A stretch of 64,000 nucleotides of DNA, from NCBI GenBank assembly GCA_034231615.1, contig CM067322.1, forward strand, positions 64,261,349-64,325,348, given 5' to 3'. Made by a program: the position numbers and the translations under genes. Numbering within the stretch: position 1 is the first letter of the stretch; each line of letters starts with the position of its first letter. This document shows, piece after piece, positions 1-11,007 of the stretch. The notes under the pieces are model-generated. The model ran no database searches, was not told where the DNA came from, and saw only the letters and a program-made list of their open reading frames with translations. The DNA comes from Meghimatium bilineatum (taxonomy: Eukaryota > Mollusca > Gastropoda > Stylommatophora > Philomycidae).

Positions 1-1
1 C

Positions 2-1798
2 CCCACTACTAAGCAACAGCCAACCTCTCACACACTGACAGGACCCAGGAAACCAAGTCCGGCTTCAAGTAGACCTAACAAACTGCAGAACCAACCAGTG
101 CCTGTTGTCATTGCTCAGTCTGCTGGTGTTCCTGGGTCTAAAACACAGGTTTTACCTTTCATCTTGGGTAACACCAGCAGTTCTTTGGCAGGACTACAGA
201 ATGTGATTGTGACAGCTTCAGAAAGTGAAACAATTCAACCAGGCAGTGTTCCTGTTCTTTTTACTGCAACTGGTGGGCAACAGTCTGGCACTGCTTCTGT
301 GTTATTGACTTCATCACCAGCTGGTGCAGGACATAGAGTAATAGTGAGGCAGCCAGCACAGACAGTTCATCAGGGACATGCCCATGTTATCCTTACTGAC
401 CAATCACCCCCTTCAAAGTCTCAGAAAGGGGGCTTATCCATACATTCATTTTTCCCAACAGCTTCAGTCACAACAGTACAAACACCAACTTTATCAACCA
501 ATTCACGGTCTCTTCTGGGCATGAAACCTACAGAGGTCAGAGTATCCAGGCAGCTATTCCATGAGACCACAGCATCATCCTCAGGTGTCACAAACGGACG
601 TAGCACAATGAAAACCAGTGTTAATTCTTTAGATTTGCCATCTGTGTTACATCATACCATGCCCACAATTATATCATCCTGCAGTCACCCAGCCACAGCA
701 AATTCTGTAGTTAGCAACATCCATGGGGTATCTGTCAAGTCTGGAGGTAATAAAACACTTGTGACACCTCCATCTGGTCAACAATTTGCTACCAGTCCAA
801 ATAAAACAAACAAGAGCTCTCAAATGGCTGGGGTGGATGATATATCGGTGCTGACAGCTATGGAGCTGTCTGCAGATGACCTCGGACCACTAAACACATC
901 ATCAGACAGTTTGAATGGATCACTCACTGGATGCACTCATATGGCAGATCCACTAATTACAGGTATGGCAGCTACTTCCAATGCTTCACACAATGTAGAT
1001 GATACTACAAACCTTGTAGACATGGTACATATTGTAAATACAGACACACATTTATTTGGCAACATGACTAAAGACAGTCATTGTAACCCTCATGACATAC
1101 CACTTGTAAATGGCAACTCTCCATATGTGAATGTAAAACATGAAAACATTATCAGTCAAGCATCCTCATTATCACCTCTTACCTCATCAGCCTTCACACT
1201 GCCTGAACAACAAGATTTCATACAGATTTCCCCAAAGCCTCCAAAATCGAATTCCACCATTTCTCAAGATTCCAGTATTGTTCAGTCATCCTACAATATC
1301 GATACAAAGGGAGTGCTTACTAACCATGCTCTCAAATCTGAAATAAGCCCATCCATCACGATGGCAGATATCTCCACCTTGCCTTTCTCTGACCAGGTGA
1401 CTACTCACATTGTAGATGGTGACCATCTAAGTGGTATTTCACCAATCCTTACATCTGATGACCTGCAAGAAAGTACAATCAACATCCTTTCAGAACAATT
1501 GTCCAGCTCAGAGGCCCAGGAAACAGACTGTCAGGGTGTAGACCTAGGCGAAGTTGCTGTCTCAGATTCACTGACAGGGGAAGAAGATGGGCAGCTGTTG
1601 TTGTCAGAAGGCACAAATATCTACCAGACAGAAGATGGCACACTCATTATACAAAAAGCAAATGGCAACACATACCAGTTGCAGGGTGCTCAGGGACTTT
1701 CCTTGGAGACTGTCCAAGCTTTACTGTCAGGAACACTGGACCAGCTGGTTGGAGATCCTTCTGGTGATGGGATACAAACAGATATTCATTTACACTGA
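2..1798 (+). CDS. 3'-terminal coding exon of a large Ser/Thr-rich regulatory-type protein (possible ZNF839 homologue)
   Basis: One frame is open from the left window edge to a TGA at 1796-1798, 598 codons. It has no in-frame stop and no ATG is needed near position 98, so this is the end of a longer gene whose start lies outside the window. The protein is rich in Ser, Thr, Asn and Gln and looks mostly disordered. The last 70 or so residues are more ordered: an acidic stretch, then TEDGTLIIQ, YQLQG and LSLETVQALL, like a small beta unit followed by an amphipathic helix. No zinc finger or catalytic motif lies in this exon. I do not recognise the family from sequence alone. The convergent neighbour at 18316-34977 is CINP, and in human the convergent neighbour of CINP is ZNF839, which makes a ZNF839 homologue plausible. 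A transcription or chromatin role is inference. Confidence 0.8.
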   Translation, partial: PTTKQQPTSHTLTGPRKPSPASSRPNKLQNQPVPVVIAQSAGVPGSKTQVLPFILGNTSSSLAGLQNVIVTASESETIQPGSVPVLFTATGGQQSGTASVLLTSSPAGAGHRVIVRQPAQTVHQGHAHVILTDQSPPSKSQKGGLSIHSFFPTASVTTVQTPTLSTNSRSLLGMKPTEVRVSRQLFHETTASSSGVTNGRSTMKTSVNSLDLPSVLHHTMPTIISSCSHPATANSVVSNIHGVSVKSGGNKTLVTPPSGQQFATSPNKTNKSSQMAGVDDISVLTAMELSADDLGPLNTSSDSLNGSLTGCTHMADPLITGMAATSNASHNVDDTTNLVDMVHIVNTDTHLFGNMTKDSHCNPHDIPLVNGNSPYVNVKHENIISQASSLSPLTSSAFTLPEQQDFIQISPKPPKSNSTISQDSSIVQSSYNIDTKGVLTNHALKSEISPSITMADISTLPFSDQVTTHIVDGDHLSGISPILTSDDLQESTINILSEQLSSSEAQETDCQGVDLGEVAVSDSLTGEEDGQLLLSEGTNIYQTEDGTLIIQKANGNTYQLQGAQGLSLETVQALLSGTLDQLVGDPSGDGIQTDIHLH

Positions 1799-2330
1799 TG
1801 GTCTGCTTTCACTTAGTTTATACACATTGTTAAAGTCCAGGCACTGATATATGGCACTAAGAAGAGATAGATGTTATTTTGTGTGGAAGAAATGAATATA
1901 TGATTGTTTTTGAATGAATGAATATCTATTTGGTGAAAGAAATGCATGATTGTATAAAAGCAGAATATATAATTTTGGAAAGAAATTGTGATGTGTTTTG
2001 CTGAATAAATGGATGTAAGTTCTTATAGAAGATTTGGAGACATATTTTTGATGGAAAAACTGGATTAATTTTGTCTAAAGAGTTTATAAAGAAACGAATA
2101 CATTATTTGGTTTGAAGAAATTGCAAAATATAGAGATTATGATCGTTGGACACAATTCTGTCATACTAATATAATTGTGTATTTGTTGAGTAGACAAGAG
2201 TACATGACATCTGCACTGAACATTATCTGTTTGATGTGTTTTGTGTTGGTGTCACAGTTTATTGTTAACCATAGTCTCAAAGTTATTAAATATAGAACTG
2301 GTCATTAGTGTTGCCTCTAATATATTGCAT
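1799..2330 (+). promoter_or_regulatory. 3' UTR and poly(A) signal of the first gene
   Basis: AT-rich, non-coding sequence directly after the stop. A canonical AATAAA lies at 2004-2009, about 205 bases after the stop, which fits a short 3' UTR. The exact cleavage site cannot be read from sequence. Confidence 0.5.
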
Positions 2331-2384
2331 TCTTGTCTTTGTCACTGTGTGTTAGATCTGGATGGCAAGTTGTATTTTTTTATA

Positions 2385-2545
2385 TACGCTTGATATGTGC
2401 ACAATCGTGTAATATAAGCTTGACTTGTGTACGATCATGCTATATAAGCTTGACTTGTGTACGATCATGCTATATAAGCTTGACTTGTGTACGATCATGC
2501 TATATAAGCTTGACTTGTGTACGATCATGCTATATAAACTTGCAC
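2385..2545. repeat. Minisatellite, 30-bp unit, about 5 copies
   Basis: Unit contains acgatcatgc, tatataagct and tgacttgtgt. The inner copies are identical, so the array is young or recently homogenised. A 30-bp period keeps a frame open by chance. Confidence 0.95.
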
Positions 2546-2769
2546 AACAGTTCTGCTAGACATTTATTAAAATATAGTTGATGGCACATGTTGCATCTCT
2601 GTCTTGCATACGTTCACTAATACAACAAATAATGTGACAGAACCTGTGAAAGGCAGTCACAATGATGATACAAAATAAGTAGGCATAGAAATTATAACAA
2701 AACAAGTGAAAGACATAGAAAGTAACTGTGACATTGATGCAGTGGGAAAGGAAGTATTGAAATAAATTA

Positions 2770-3295
2770 TCTGGAATCTTTGTATTCACGGATCTGTTTA
2801 TCATGTGGAATCTTTGTGTTCACGGTTCTGTTTATCATGTGGAATCTTTGTGTTCATGGATCTGTTTATCATGTGAAGATGTGGAATCTTTGTGTTCACG
2901 GTTCTGTTTATCATGTGGAGGTGTGTTATATTGGTGTTCATGGATTTGTTTATCATGTGGAGATGTGAAATCTTTGTGTTCACGGATCTATTTATCATGT
3001 GGAGATGTGTAATCTTTGTGTTCATGGATCTATTTATCATGTGGATATGTGCAATCTTTATGTTCATGAATCTGTCTATCATGTGGAGATGTGTAATCTT
3101 TGTGTTCATGGATCTGTTTATCATGTAAAAACGTGGAATCTTTATGTTCGTTGATCTGTTTATCATGTGGAGATGTGTAATCTTTGTGTTCACTGATCTT
3201 TTTATCATGTCGAGATGTGGAATCTTTGTGTTAACATCTGTTTATCATGTGGATATGTGCAATCTTTGTGTTCACAGATCTGTTTATCATGTGAT
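2770..3295. repeat. Minisatellite, mixed 34- and about 42-bp units
   Basis: Units share ggaatctttgtgttca and ctgtttatcatgtgg. Some carry an extra 8 bp (agatgtgg type), giving two alternating lengths, about 13-14 units in all. Open frames on both strands across it are repeat artefacts. Confidence 0.95.
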
Positions 3296-3499
3296 GTCTG
3301 GTTGAGATTTTATAGGTAGAGCTATTGGCAGACTCATTACTGAATATAGTGAGATATAAAGGTCAACAACTTCCAGCATGAGGATGAAGGTTGTGGCCTG
3401 CTGCCCTCAAATAGCTCTCTGGAAATGTATAATTTAAAATGGATATAATTGGAATTGTTATATTTGAATAATATAATTGAATATAATTGTTGCCATTGG

Positions 3500-4012
3500 A
3501 ATGGGTAAAAGTACCTTCAATGACATGAGGAAAATATTAACATTTAAACAAGTTTCTATCATTATATTAAATCAATGAGAACTATAAATTGCTACATCTA
3601 TTTTATATTAATGTATGGCTCAGAATCGTGGACACTAAATAAACAATTAGAAGACAGAATTGATGCCTTTGAGATATGGGTATATAGAAGAATAGGGAGA
3701 ATATCATGGAAGGAGAAGAAAACAAAAGAGGTTCTAAAAACACACTCAATATGAAGAAAGAATTACTAAGAGAAATGAATCAGGCAAATAAAATATTTTG
3801 GACACATTAAAAGGCACCTTATTGAATACCTTACTTAAAGGTAAAGTGGAAGGTAAGCAAGCAAGAGGTAGGCAGAGATACAAACGGGAGAGTAACATCA
3901 CAAGATGGGCAGGTTACATCTAGCAGAGTGCACCACCAAGACAAGAGACAAGGGATGTTGGAGGTCTGTTGCAGCCAACTTTCGTTGCGGAGACAGTACT
4001 TGATGATGATGA
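3500..4012 (+). mobile_element. 5'-truncated RTE-like LINE, 3' part
   Basis: Broken frames encode the C-terminal part of a non-LTR reverse transcriptase polyprotein: YGSESWTL, then a Tyr-Arg-Arg-Ile motif and SWKEKKTKE, then the basic RQRYKRESNITRWAG-type end. It stops in a (GAT)n tail near 4000-4012. The 3' end matches those at 12785-12985 and 49570-50710, so one subfamily is represented three times. Dead copy. Confidence 0.75.
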
Positions 4013-4074
4013 TTTATTGTGCCAGACTCCCAGTTTACGTTTCACAAGATCCAAAGTAGACAGACAGATACTAA

Positions 4075-4146
4075 ATCATGTTCATGCAGGAGATAACTAA
4101 ATCATGTTCATGCAGGAGATAACTAAATCATGTTCATGCAGGAAGG
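4075..4146. repeat. Short tandem repeat, about 26-bp unit, 3 copies
   Basis: Three copies of ctaaatcatgttcatgcagg plus a short spacer. Nothing gene-like lies between here and 4710, which is AT-rich and unassigned. Confidence 0.85.
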
Positions 4147-4734
4147 AATTAAAAAGAAAGTAAATAACAAAGCAAACATTTTGCTTTTAGAAATAGCAAA
4201 GCAGCACAGCAAACCAATTCTTATTGAGCTGGAGACATCACTTCATAATACTGTAGAAAGTTGGTGTTTTTTGGGGTCATAGGTATAAACATTGTGTGAT
4301 TCACAGGATTAGCCAATAACCAAGCACTTTAACGTTGTGTGTCAAAGTAACATATAGATTCAGATACCATGCGGATCACCTGGAAAATGCTTTAAGGATT
4401 GACCTCAGGCTGTGTAGTCCAATATAGAATGAGAATTAATTGCAGCCAGTATCTATGATCACTACCTGTTGCTTGGTCTACTCTGTGCCTATGAAATTGT
4501 TGCATCACAGTGGCTAACATAAACTGGCAGGCTGCTGGATCTCACAGGACATGATTGTGAGAATATATTAAATCTACAATAAAGTGAAGTAAGACCCATT
4601 CAAGTGCAATGTCTATGACAAGTGTCAGAAAAATACAGCTTGCTGGTCAAATCTAGTTCACATGATAATTTTCACTGGCCACTAGAATTATTTAAAATTA
4701 TATATATAGCCCTCAGACATCATGCAGTCGATTC

Positions 4735-5660
4735 CAATTAGAACTTCTGCAATCAGTTGTTAAACATCCAGTCCAATAATGGTCATGTATAGAGCTGTTT
4801 GTTTTAGGTAAACATCCGTTCCAATAATGGTCATGTATAGAGCTGTTTGTTTTAGTTAACAAGTCATAATAATTTGACTGAGAATGAAACATCCGTTCCA
4901 ATAATGGTCATGTATAGAGCTGTTTGTTTTAGTTAACAAGTCATAATAATTTGACTGAGAATGAAACATCCGTTCCAATAATGGTCATGTATAGAGCTGT
5001 TTGTTTTAGTTAACAAGTCATAATAATTTGACTGAGAATGAAACATCCGTTCCAATAATGGTCATGTATAGAGCTGTTTGTTTTAGTTAACAAGTCATAA
5101 TAATTTGACTCCCCATCGAGACCAGCACCGTGCAGAGGTGATGGGGCGTAGTTCAGCCATCAGGGGCTGGAAACTAAGACTGGTCGGGCAGTCCCATTCG
5201 AGCAGGACCATAGTCCTGCCCAAGTAAGCAGAATGCTGAAGACGGAGGCATCCAGCCAAAAGGCGCACAGATAATCAGGATGCCACGCACAAAACACAAT
5301 GGAAACATGTCTTCATCTATAAATAGTTATGGTGCCTGCCCTGTGGCGGACGTTCAGGCAGGGAAGGTGCCGGGCCCTATACCTCGAAAGGGCCCAACCT
5401 CAGTTACTGGAACTACAAAAGACAGTGAGTTTTATTAAGGAGACAGAATTACAGATATAGACATGTTTCAAGTGAACGAAAGAAGAAGAATAATAATAAT
5501 TTGACTGAGAATGAAACATCCGTTCCAATAATGGTCATGTATAGAGCTGTTTGTTTTAGGTAAACATCCAGTCCAATATTGGTCATGTAGATAGTTGTGT
5601 GTTTTAGGTAAACATCCAGTTCAATATTGGTCATGTATAGAGCTGTTTGTTTTAGGTAAT
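4735..5660. repeat. 77-bp minisatellite interrupted by a retroposon
   Basis: Units contain caagtcataataatttgac, gaaacatccgttccaataat and catgtatagagctgtttg. Periods of exactly 77 bp run between 4854, 4931, 5008 and 5085. Shorter units of about 44 bp flank this core on both sides (4745-4850 and 5545-5660). The array is split at 5111-5492 by an inserted element. A reverse-complement copy of part of the unit lies at about 5821-5858. Confidence 0.9.
5111..5492 (+). mobile_element. Non-autonomous composite element: LINE 5' UTR joined to LINE 3' tail
   Basis: The first 310 bases match the 5' UTR of the I-like LINE at 50878-51225, including ccatcgag, gctggaaactaagactgg and cctcgaaagggccca. The last 75 or so bases match the 3' tail of the LINE at 42128-43862 (gacagaattacagatatag, then GAA repeats). 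All coding sequence between is missing. The insertion is flanked by a 14-bp target-site duplication, ataataatttgact, at 5097-5110 and 5493-5506. The 5' end can form a stem (ccccatc with gatgggg). This is an internally deleted, trans-mobilised derivative. Confidence 0.88.
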
Positions 5661-6081
5661 TTTGGGTTCCCCACAACTTGTGTTGCGAAGAAGCATCCGT
5701 GGGTCAGATTTTTATTCTGTAATCAGAAAAACTGGAACAATTCTGTATTATGAAGTCTGGTGTCTGTTGCTGCAGAATCGCTGATAACGATTCATTGTAA
5801 TTGTGCTTTTAAATGGCAATGTTCCATTCTCAGTCAAATTATTATGACTTGTTAATTTCTGTTCAATTTGTTAATGTTGACATGAATGGGGCTATAGTTT
5901 CTGTTTAGTTCTCTACACTGAAGTAGCATAGATTGTTTTAGCAAAAACTTTACTTCCTTGAAGCTATGAGTAATGCAGGTCTGAGGGAGGTTCCCACTTG
6001 TTTTTGCCAATATGTATGCTTTTTCATTACCATGGACACATTGAGATGATATCCATTGTAGTGATAATATTGTTTTCTAGA

Positions 6082-6232
6082 CAGACGGATGTGTTGGGCC
6101 ATTGGCGCAAATAAAACAGCAACACAGCGCATTTCCATTCTCTGGACTACATCCAACTGGAAATCTTGTAGGACCATTGTCCTGTTACAAGAGAAATCCA
6201 GTAGGAATTTGAGAATGAACGCTGAAGAAGAA
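6082..6232 (+). mobile_element. Short SINE-like retroposon (family S2), full copy
   Basis: About 151 bp, from cagacggatgtgttgggcc to a GAA-repeat tail. A 10-bp target-site duplication, gttttctaga, lies at 6072-6081 and 6233-6242. Other copies: 15629-15769, 16356-16510, 16637-16760, 19690-19800, 20358-20420, 20790-20912, 44590-44650 and 59665-60225. I cannot find pol III A and B boxes, so the source transcript is unclear. Confidence 0.85.
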
Positions 6233-6789
6233 GTTTTCTAGATAATTTGTAGCTAGAAAGTCATGGATAGAACAAAATCCACCTACATTGGTCATTCCAT
6301 ATCTGAACTGTCCAAGAACAGCTCGAATAAGGCTCATTAGCCATCTACGAACTATTATGCATGGTCATAATTCAAACTGAGTTTTCAAAAGTGGATGTAA
6401 AAGAATGGTCATCATCACTTGTGATGGATGAACACACAGATATTTTGTCCAATGTGAATGAGTATGTCTTGTTTTGTATTTTGGATGGCTTGTAAGAATG
6501 ATTTTTGCATCTCTGAAGATTGTGATGGTTTGTAGGGGTATGGACTCTAGGTTGTTGGCGTATTTGAACAGCTGTGAGTGCCCTGAAATTTCTTCATTTA
6601 TTCTCTGTGGCAAAGGAGTTGTTCATATATGTGATGTCTAGAAACATATATTCCACTGCCACCATTTGTTGTGGCTTTTGTTGCTGATCCGTCTGTGCTT
6701 ACGTTGTGTCCAGATATTTCTAGGATATTGGGCTTTTAATATTTGAAGCGATAAATCTCTTTGTTCGGTTTTTATGTATGTGGTCTTGG

Positions 6790-7442
6790 ACAGAAATAAT
6801 GGCAGTAGCAAAGAAAGAAAGAAATATCATTATCTCCATCGACGATAAACACCGTAAACAGGTAAATGAGTTCACCTATTTAGGAAGCATTATATAGAGT
6901 GAGATGATATAGAGTGAACCAGTAAAGAGATACAAAATAGATGTAATAAAACATACCAGATCCTAGGGCAGATGACACATATTTTCAAGAACAAAAATGT
7001 AAACATAGACACTCAAGTTGCATTATACAAGACTATTATTATTCCATCACTATGCTATCAGTGCCAAATCTGGACAATGACAGCTCAAGACAAAAGAAAA
7101 ATAGTGACAGCAGAAATGACATGTCTATGAAGAATACTCGGAGTGTCATTAAGAGATAGAATTAGAAACAAGAACATCAGACAGATAACCAAAACAATAC
7201 CAATATTGGAACACATCAAAAGACAACAGATCAATTGGTTTTCACACGTTTCCAGATTACCAACAGATAGCATGCCACAAATGGCCATAACGGCTATAAA
7301 GCCAGAGGCAGATCATGTAAAAGATGGATCACAGAAATCAAAGAAGCCACAGGAACAAGCTTACACACAAGAATGCCATCTCCAGAGAACTCTTCCACCC
7401 CTGAACGCATGGCAAACAAGGGCCATAGCGTATAGATAGATA
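6790..7442 (+). mobile_element. 5'-truncated RTE-like LINE, 3' part
   Basis: Frames encode the reverse-transcriptase C-terminal region: VNEFTYLGSI, then SLRDRIRN, then HIKRQQINWFSHVSRLP, then the basic tail. Several frame changes separate the pieces. It is close to the minus-strand fragment at 48865-49435 in its INWFSHVSRLP / MKWFTHISRLP block. It ends in a short GATA tract near 7430. Confidence 0.75.
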
Positions 7443-7712
7443 GGTCTTGAAGTTTATGTTTGACATTTCATATAATATTTTTAGTTCTTTGGTTGACTGT
7501 CCATGGTTCAGGAGATAAAACCTTGCACGTGCTAACTTAATACTGTATCATGTTCTAGTGATTCAGCATATTGCATACATGATTCCATTGCTAGGTGGTT
7601 TGAACTTTACCTTAGAAGTCTGTTATTGTTTCTTGAAATGCTTTGTTTAGAGGGTTTATTTTCAGCCTTCGTGATTTTTCATATTGTAAGATAATTTTTA
7701 TTTTCTTCAATA

Positions 7713-8241
7713 CAATGATAGCAGACCAACGCCCATTGCGCACCAAATAATAATTTTTTAAAAATATTTGTAATGTGTGCAGTTTTGAAACATAAGCATA
7801 ATTCTGCACACTAAATGATATCGTGGGATAAAAATATCAGCCGCATGTGTTCCGTCTTGCGTTAGAGGTAGGGTTAAGTATTAAGGTTAGGGTTGTTTTT
7901 ACTAAATATTTTCTGGAGGTCAATATTTTGCAATGTCATGGAGAATGACTTCAAAAGCAGTTGTGTGGGCCAGCAATCTGGAATCTAGAGCCAAACCCTA
8001 ACCGTAACACTAACCCCTAACGCAAGACGGAACGCATGCAGCTGACAATTTTATCCCCTGATGACATCATTTAGTGTGTGGAATTTGACTTCAACAATGT
8101 TCTCTTTCATTTTTCCATTTGTTTATGTTTAGTCATAGCATAGCGTTCATGAATAGTGTGTTACGACTAACAAATTGTGTGACAACAATTTCCGCTCAAA
8201 TTTGTTCCCGCAAAACCATTTGGGTTGGTCTGCTATCATTG
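7713..8241. mobile_element. Foldback MITE with TA target duplication
   Basis: Terminal inverted repeats CAATGATAGCAGACCAA at 7713-7729 and 8225-8241 match perfectly, and TA flanks both ends (7711-7712 and 8242-8243). A second inner inverted pair (ttccgtcttgcgttag and ctaacgcaagacggaa) makes it a long imperfect palindrome. Inner arms carry gttagggtt-like runs. The TA duplication fits the Tc1/mariner superfamily. Frames inside (about 8147-8396) are not genes. Confidence 0.88.
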
Positions 8242-8243
8242 TA

Positions 8244-9726
8244 CCTTTTCTTCTATCTAAATTTGTGATGTTGGCATTTTTGGTCATTTCACATGACTTT
8301 TCATGTTTGGAAACCAATATGTGTAGGCCTAGCTTCGGTGCTGCCATTTTTCACTATTTATTCACAGATTATGATTCAGAAAAGGACGAATTTTAAAGCT
8401 TTAGTGTTTCAGTTACTGTAGATCAACGTATGGTGTTTGAGAGGGATGTTTATAATATTTAATGGTTATGCAGTTAAAGTCATTTACAATGAGGAATTTG
8501 AGGAGCAGTATTTTCGACTAGGTCTATGTGTGACCATGACGCTGTAAGTTCTTTGTGTGCATTTCCCTATGATATCAATCATGATTTTGGTTTTAGACAA
8601 CATAACACTGACACACACAAGCAAATAATACCTCCAAATCATATCAGCATCCATTTATCTCTATTGTCTCTGAATTTTAAATCGATAACTCAATAAATAA
8701 AAATGTTATGCCAAAAAAGTAAACACTTGAAGAAAAACCAGAAGTCATAAAATATGGTCAGGTGTCAGATGCAATATGTGCTATTTTTAGCTGGTCTGCT
8801 ACAGGTTAATGAAGCTGTTTTTTCATGCCAAATTTCTCAGACTTCTTTTTGGTAAATGGGGCATTTGTTTTGTTGTATAGTATGACATTTGTTTTGTTGT
8901 ATAGTATGACATTTGTTTTGTTGTATAGTATGACATTTGCGTTGATATTTCTATTTTAGTATGTGGTTCTGTTTCATGATGCCTGTTGTATGGTGAGTTC
9001 CTTGTGAACTTTGTCGAGTTTTGTATTTCAGTATGAAGTGTAATCTGCTCTTCTACCTCTTGGAATATTTTGTATTACTGCCTTGAGAACTAGCGTGTTG
9101 AAGTTTTGAACCTTGTAGTTTAGTTCAGGTTTGTTGATAAGAATGAGATTGTTATTAATTAGGAAATCTTCAAACTTTTCACCACTGAGATTTCCCTATC
9201 GTCAATCTCCAATCAATAAGACAAAGGGCAAAACCCTTCAAATTATCGATATGACGATGTCAAAAATGCATTTTCTTTCAAACTATTCATCACATCACAC
9301 TCAGACTTGGCAGATCAACAGAAAAATTAATAGTCTTGCATGAACCTATATCAAAGATAATTTAATACATATATATTTAAAAAAATTATCAGCCAAAATG
9401 CAACATAATATGAGAATATTTTTTTTTACCTTGGGGTAATGAGTAGTGGAGTCACATTGAGACGAAAATATTAAGATATTCTCAAATCTTTTTCCCAAAC
9501 AGGTTAATATGCCCAAAACGTTGAACATGCTCCAATACATGCTGCTATACTCAAGCAGAATACACATGTCTATCATAATGTAAATATAAAAAAAAGATGT
9601 TTTATTTCAGTAGCAGTTACAGATATCCAGCACGTATCTTCTTTCCTTGTTTGTTCTTTGCGTTATGTTACATACAAATTTGTCTGATTAATTGTTGACA
9701 ATGATGCTAAAGTATTCATAACGTGT
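8244..9726. other. Unassigned AT-rich intergenic sequence
   Basis: No gene or clear element recognised. A three-copy tandem repeat of about 24 bp (gacatttgttttgttgtata type) lies at 8858-8940. Confidence 0.6.
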
Positions 9727-9935
9727 GGCCGCCCGTGTGTTGCCAGGGCCTGAAAGGGGAGCAAAGAATAGCAATACTGATTACCTTCCATGCATGTCGT
9801 AAAAGGCGACTAAGGAGGTTATGGGATGGAGTTGGCTGTCCCATCCCATATAGGGTCAGTGACCCAAAGCCATGCTGAAGTCGGATGTGTCAGGCCGAAA
9901 GGCGCATATATCGTGGCAATGCTGTAATTTTTTCT
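9727..9935 (+). mobile_element. SINE (family S3) with ggcgactaa core
   Basis: About 205 bp. The core gtcgtaaaaggcgactaagg resembles the conserved part of many invertebrate SINEs (from memory). Its 3' part, catgctgaagtcggatgtg then ggccgaaaggcgca, is shared with other retroelements in this window. Diverged copies lie at 13275-13465 and 24170-24310. Confidence 0.7.
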
Positions 9936-10454
9936 ACAAAATTCTCAACTTCTACTAGAAAAACTACACCACTCCGCGAAATTTGCGTTGTCACAATTAG
10001 TACCACCAATTTCCTTCTCATTGTCGGAAACATTAGGTCTATCTAACAAGGAACATCACTTTCCACTTTATATCTGGTACACAAATTACTTACATCGTGC
10101 ATATTCCATCGTAACTAATAAATTCCATCAGTGTACATACAAACAATATCCTCCAATGCGAAAAAAATGTTAAAACTGCAAATTTTTAAAAATTCATTAA
10201 AAATCAGTCAGGCATAATATTTCCATAATGGAAATATGCAGAGAAAGCAAATTGTGACTTACGCAAAGGTCATGGCCAGGTGTTACCCTGCGTAAACCAA
10301 AAATGCAATATTGATCCCAACGAAATAATATTAAAAAACATCAGGCAGCAACTGTAATTGTCTAGCAGTAGAAGCGATGTGTGGCGACTAAGGGGGATAT
10401 GGTTACGGTCAAGGTAACTCCAGCTTGTGTAATGGCTGTTGCAATTGTCAATAA
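9936..10454. other. Unassigned intergenic sequence
   Basis: AT-rich, with no coding signal or recognised repeat. Confidence 0.5.
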
Positions 10455-10875
10455 TTATTCAGTTTGGCGGAGTTGGTTTGATGTTGAAATTTATGTTCTT
10501 GTTGGGAGGTGAGTATATGTTGCAAATTGTGATTTCTTTGGTAGGAGTTATTATTTGTATGCAAATTATTTCTGTTTGTGATCTCTGAATTTTCCATGCT
10601 GTGAATTTGTTTTTGACAACAATTTGGATTCCATCTTTTGGTCTAAGTTCTCTAAATATTTCATATCCTCTTAAAGAAACTCTGTGCACTGGTGTGGTGT
10701 GATTCTTTCTTGAATGCAGCAGATGTCTATGCCATGTTCTTTTAAGTAGTTGAGTAATTCTGTTCGTTTTTTTTTGGTTTTGACTCCCTTTGCTTTCCAT
10801 TGCATAATTTTTAGTTGACATCTGTGCGTTTGAACGATATTTTGACCGCTTTCCATATGATACATGGATTAAATT
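10455..10875 (-). mobile_element. I/Nimb-like LINE fragment, endonuclease start
   Basis: Minus-strand frames encode the start of an apurinic-type endonuclease: MQWKAKGVKT, then HGIDICCIQE with the catalytic Glu, then RGYEIF and ICNIYSPPN. At least one frameshift splits the domain. This arrangement matches the endonuclease at 51274-51700 (MHWNAKGVNS, IFCIQETHL). The rest of the element is absent. Confidence 0.75.
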
Positions 10876-11007
10876 GTATAGTGTAAATGTCCTCTTTCAA
10901 ATTCTATGCCAAATGGGCCAGTGTTTTCCGACTTCAGTAGTGGGGAAGTATCTTATAATATCTACATGAAAGCTGGTTTTCAGAGAACTTCCTGAAAATA
11001 GTTATTT

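Noticed and set aside
421-606. Open frame on the minus strand inside the first gene
   Set aside because: Shadow of the long plus-strand coding frame.
7860-8035. Telomere-like gttaggg/ccctaac runs
   Set aside because: Imperfect, only a few units, and inside a MITE; not an interstitial telomere array.
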